From the NCBI GenBank assembly GCA_019420585.1, contig JAHZGX010000022.1:28045-55992 (forward strand): a stretch of 27,948 nt of DNA, in the 5' to 3' direction. The notes beneath the pieces were generated by a model that was given only the letters and a program-made list of their open reading frames with translations, made no database searches and had not been told where the DNA came from. Of the stretch, positions 25,801-27,948 are shown piece by piece; the first letter of the stretch is position 1; each line of letters opens with the position of its first letter. A program made the position numbers and the translations under genes. The stretch comes from Prevotellaceae bacterium. GTDB taxonomy: Bacteria > Bacteroidota > Bacteroidia > Bacteroidales > Bacteroidaceae.

Positions 25801-25891
25801 CTTTCCCGTGCTGTCTCTTTCGGCTTGCCACCAACTTCCCGAGGGCGTAGCGAGGCTACGGAGGGAGGAGGTGGCAGTAAAACCGGGAAAG
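25801..25891. repeat. Long nested imperfect inverted repeat between amn and holA
   Basis: Four arm pairs nest around one centre: CTTTCCCG/CGGGAAAG (25801-25808 and 25884-25891), TGCCACC/GGTGGCA (25826-25832 and 25870-25876), TCCC/GGGA, and CGTAGC-GAG-GCTACG (25846-25860). The result is a 91-base hairpin or cruciform in DNA that is GC-richer than the rest of the spacer. No U-tract follows on either strand, and it is far from both gene ends, so it is not a plain terminator. The form recalls REP or MITE-like dispersed elements, which would need a genome-wide search. Confidence 0.6.
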
Positions 25892-25964
25892 GGAGTGCGG
25901 AAGACACAGGACAGAGTTCCTTTGGACAAGCAAGGGAAGCATATCCCGATCTAATGGCCGACTT

Positions 25965-26013
25965 GGGACAATGCCGCTCCTCGGCAGGCAGGCACGCGGG
26001 GGAGCGGAATCCC
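25965..26013. repeat. Second inverted repeat downstream of amn
   Basis: CCGCTCC (25974-25980) pairs with GGAGCGG (26001-26007), and GGGA/TCCC extend the pairing at 25965-25968 and 26010-26013. It begins 47 bases past the amn stop and could act as its terminator without a U-tract. The whole spacer 25689-26059 has no gene I can support; several short open frames there lack ribosome sites and recognisable sequence. Confidence 0.5.
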
Positions 26014-26059
26014 GTCCGGCACGTGGCAGCCTCATCATGCAATGCGCGTTGCGGGATGC

Positions 26060-26836
26060 TCAATAGTCGAATTTCAAGTGGCGCACCGTCTTCTTCTGCT
26101 GCTTGATCATCTCCAGTGACTGTATGCCCACCTCCACATGCTTCCTCACGTAGGAAAGGGTCACCAGGCGATCGCTCTCGCTGGTCTTCACCCCATCGGG
26201 AGTCATGGGATTGTCGCTCACCAGGAGCAGTGCTCCCGTGGGAATGTGGTTGGCAAAGCCGCACGTGAAGAGCGTAGCGGTCTCCATGTCGACGGCCATG
26301 GCACGGGTGGTGCGCAGATATTCCTTGAAGGTCTCGTCATACTCCCACACCCTGCGGTTGGTGGTGTAGACGGTTCCGGTCCAGTAGTCCAGCCCCAGGT
26401 CGCGTATGGCACTGGACACGGCACGCTGCAGCATGAAGGCAGGCAAGGCAGGCACCTCGGGCGGGAAGTAGTCGTTGCTCGTCCCCTCGCCGCGTATCCC
26501 GGCAATGGGCAGCACCAGGTCCCCTCGCCGGGCCTTGGTGCTTATGCCTCCGCACTTGCCCAGGAAGAGGCATGCCTTGGGCTTCACGGCACTCAGCAGA
26601 TCCATGATTATGGCAGCGTTGGGACTGCCCATCCCGAAATTGATGATGCTGATTCCGTCGGCAGTGACCGTGCGCATGTTGGCGGAGTAATCCGGCGGCT
26701 CCACGCCAAAGCTCTCGCAGAAGATGTCCACGTAGTTGTTGAAGTTGGTGAGCAGGATGTACTCTCCAAAGTCCTTCAGTGCATGTTTCGTGTATCTGGG
26801 AAGCCAGTTGTTCACGATTTCCTGTTTCGTCTTCAT
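26060..26836 (-). CDS. amn: AMP nucleosidase, short Bacteroidota form
   Basis: The enzyme cleaves AMP to adenine and ribose 5-phosphate. From ATG 26836 (MKTKQEIVNNWLPRYT) it has 258 residues; the frame is open 20 codons further but over the promoter. The nucleoside-phosphorylase fold is seen in IINFGMGSPNAAIIMDLL, ACLFLGKCGGISTKARRGD and the catalytic-pocket motif AVDMETATLFTCGF, followed by LLVSDNPMTPDGVK. The E. coli enzyme is almost twice as long because of an N-terminal regulatory domain that is absent here, so allosteric control may differ. The gene is transcribed divergently from the HsdR-N-like gene. Confidence 0.92.
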   Translation of the reverse strand: MKTKQEIVNNWLPRYTKHALKDFGEYILLTNFNNYVDIFCESFGVEPPDYSANMRTVTADGISIINFGMGSPNAAIIMDLLSAVKPKACLFLGKCGGISTKARRGDLVLPIAGIRGEGTSNDYFPPEVPALPAFMLQRAVSSAIRDLGLDYWTGTVYTTNRRVWEYDETFKEYLRTTRAMAVDMETATLFTCGFANHIPTGALLLVSDNPMTPDGVKTSESDRLVTLSYVRKHVEVGIQSLEMIKQQKKTVRHLKFDY

Positions 26837-26861
26837 ATCTCGGTAATTGCATTTTACAAAG

Positions 26862-26869
26862 CAAAGGTA
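26862..26869 (-). promoter_or_regulatory. Candidate -7 box for amn
   Basis: The minus strand reads TACCTTTG, 25 bases before the start codon. Together with the plus-strand box at 26912 it makes the amn spacer a divergent promoter region. Confidence 0.5.
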
Positions 26870-26911
26870 GCATTTCTTTCCGTCAGGGTGAAGCATTCGG
26901 TCATTTTTTGA

Positions 26912-26919
26912 TACCTTTG
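26912..26919 (+). promoter_or_regulatory. Candidate -7 box for the HsdR-N-like gene
   Basis: The plus strand reads TACCTTTG, the same octamer as on the minus strand for amn. Transcription would begin near 26926, leaving about an 80-base leader to the chosen start. Confidence 0.45.
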
Positions 26920-27004
26920 CTGCCTGGCAGAAAGAATGCCGCCTGCCCCGGGCGCGGCAGACTCACGCCCAGGCAACCGCACACACACAAGTCACGCATA
27001 CCCG

Positions 27005-27490
27005 ATGGAGCCGCTCAACCTGCCCAAGGCCGACCTCAGAATCGCCAGGCACGGCGGACGCACGGTGGTATATGACCTCCTGCGCCGCAAGTACGTGGCA
27101 CTCACTCCCGAGGAGTGGGTGCGGCAGCATTTCGTGCACTTCCTGATAGCCTGCAAGGGCTACCCCGCCGGGCTGATGGCCAACGAGATGGCCATCACGC
27201 TGGGTGCCACGCGCAAGCGCTGTGACAGTGTGGTGTATGGGCAGCATGCCCTCCCGCTCATGATCCTGGAGTACAAGGCTCCGCACGTCGCGCTCACGCA
27301 GAAGGTGTTCGACCAGATATACCGCTACAACCTCCGCCTCCGCGTGGACTGGCTGGTGGTGAGCAACGGGCTGCAGCACTATTGCCTGCGCATGGATTAC
27401 AAGAACGGCACCTACCACTTCATGCCGGACATCCCTCGCTACGGCGAACTCGCCCAACCCACACAACAAGACGGCCTCACGGGACAATAA
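27005..27490 (+). CDS. HsdR-N-like PD-(D/E)XK nuclease-fold protein
   Basis: From ATG 27005 (MEPLNLPKADLRI) the protein has 161 residues; an upstream ATG at 26936 is open but adds low-complexity sequence and sits almost on the predicted transcript start. The fold is that of the type I restriction R-subunit N-terminal domain. A helix carries E37 (LTPEEWVRQHFVHFLI), then RKRCDSVVY holds D74 and LMILEYKAP holds E89 and K91, the complete PD-(D/E)XK active site. A Gln motif follows (KVFDQIYRYN). No methylase, specificity or helicase genes are present, so it is not a restriction system on its own. Stand-alone proteins of this kind are, as I recall, conserved near holA in Bacteroidales; their function is unknown. 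The tandem hairpin array starts 52 bases after its stop. Confidence 0.88.
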   Translation: MEPLNLPKADLRIARHGGRTVVYDLLRRKYVALTPEEWVRQHFVHFLIACKGYPAGLMANEMAITLGATRKRCDSVVYGQHALPLMILEYKAPHVALTQKVFDQIYRYNLRLRVDWLVVSNGLQHYCLRMDYKNGTYHFMPDIPRYGELAQPTQQDGLTGQ

Positions 27491-27542
27491 GGATGCTTCC
27501 CTGGAGCCCCAAATCCCACAACCAACACAGTCTCACGCCACC

Positions 27543-27948
27543 TACGTTGGTAGCCACTTGCTACATACGTTGGTAGCCACTTGCTACATACGTTGGTAGC
27601 ATCATGCTACATACGTTGGTAGCATCACGCTACATACGTTAGTCGTAACACACGACATACGTTAGTCGTAACACACGACATACGTTAGTCGTAGCACACG
27701 ACATACGTTAGTCGTAACAGGCTACATGCGGGAGTAGCATCATGCTACATGCGGGAGTAGCATTGTGCTACATGCGGGAGTAGCATCGTGCTACATGCGG
27801 GGGTAGCATCGTGCTACATGCGGGAGTAGCATCGTGCTACATGCGGGAGTAGCATCGTGCTACATGCGGGAGTAGCAACGTGCTACATGCGGGAGTAGCA
27901 TCGTGCTACATGCGGGAGTAGCATCGTGCTACATGCGGGAGTAGCATC
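27543..27948. repeat. 23-base tandem array with covarying hairpin cores (17 full units plus a partial one)
   Basis: Units of exactly 23 bases follow each other without spacers from 27543 to the window end, where the eighteenth is cut. Each has a 7-8 base lead (TACGTTG/TACGTTA or TGCGGGA) and a hairpin core. Units 1-4 have GTAGC ... GCTAC with lead TACGTTG. Units 5-7 have GTCGT ... ACGAC with lead TACGTTA. Unit 8 is a hybrid (left arm GTCGT, right arm GCTAC). Units 9-18 have lead TGCGGGA and GTAGC ... GCTAC. Because 23 is not a multiple of 3, no protein repeat is encoded. There are no unique spacers, so it is not a CRISPR. Confidence 0.95.

Noticed and set aside
25761..26264. 167-residue minus-strand frame and overlapping short frames in the amn-holA spacer
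   Set aside because: They run into the amn gene in another frame, are Pro/Ser/Arg-rich, and have no ribosome site or recognisable domain; the inverted repeats explain part of the open sequence.
26138..26911. 257-residue plus-strand open frame
   Set aside because: It is antisense to the AMP nucleosidase gene, whose motifs are unambiguous.
27543..27948. CRISPR array
   Set aside because: The units are 23 bases and abut directly with no unique spacers, and no cas gene is in the window.

Overview
The window looks like the chromosome of a Bacteroidota bacterium, order Bacteroidales, most likely Prevotella-like. The phylum call rests on three things seen here: a C-terminal type IX secretion (T9SS) sorting domain on a giant surface protein, repeated Bacteroidota-type promoter boxes (TAnnTTTG, in one case with TTTG 19 bases upstream), and mostly weak A-rich ribosome binding sites. 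The genus is inference from general similarity, not from any search.

Layout. 1-8994 (+): two nearly abutting surface-protein genes. The first is cut by the window start and has tandem 72-residue repeats, a leucine-rich segment, a dockerin-like module and a cohesin-like module. The second is a 2308-residue multidomain protein with cohesin-like, CARDB, Calx-beta, macroglobulin-like and carboxypeptidase-regulatory-like domains and a T9SS tail. 9128-9409 (-): a small GNAT-like protein. 9705-16832 (-): a conserved housekeeping run read from right to left: SPOR lipoprotein, ruvX, def, a TPR protein, thrS, infC, rpmI, rplT, ending at a clear terminator. 17042-17915 (+): a three-gene envelope or stress cassette (YtxH, a holin-like membrane protein, a small basic protein) with the best promoter and Shine-Dalgarno in the window.

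18132-20720 (-): a zeta-toxin-like kinase, an overlapping 70-residue partner, a FlK-like hotdog thioesterase and a secreted M64 metallopeptidase. 20844-23226 (-): pyrK-pyrD-trmD with overlapping ends, joining pyrimidine synthesis and tRNA modification. 23481-23903 (-): an XRE regulator, followed by about 0.7 kb of AT-rich DNA with palindromes. 24663-25688 (-): holA. 25689-26059: a GC-richer intergenic region with a long nested inverted repeat. 26060-26836 (-): AMP nucleosidase. 27005-27490 (+): a small PD-(D/E)XK protein of the HsdR-N type, divergent from it.

27543-27948: a 23-base tandem array of at least 17 full units that runs off the window end. Each unit has a short hairpin core, and the two stem arms change together between blocks of units (GTAGC/GCTAC versus GTCGT/ACGAC). 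This is the least explained signal in the window. The zeta-like kinase with its small partner and the cohesin/dockerin-bearing surface pair are the other parts most worth a second look. Most of the rest is ordinary core genome.
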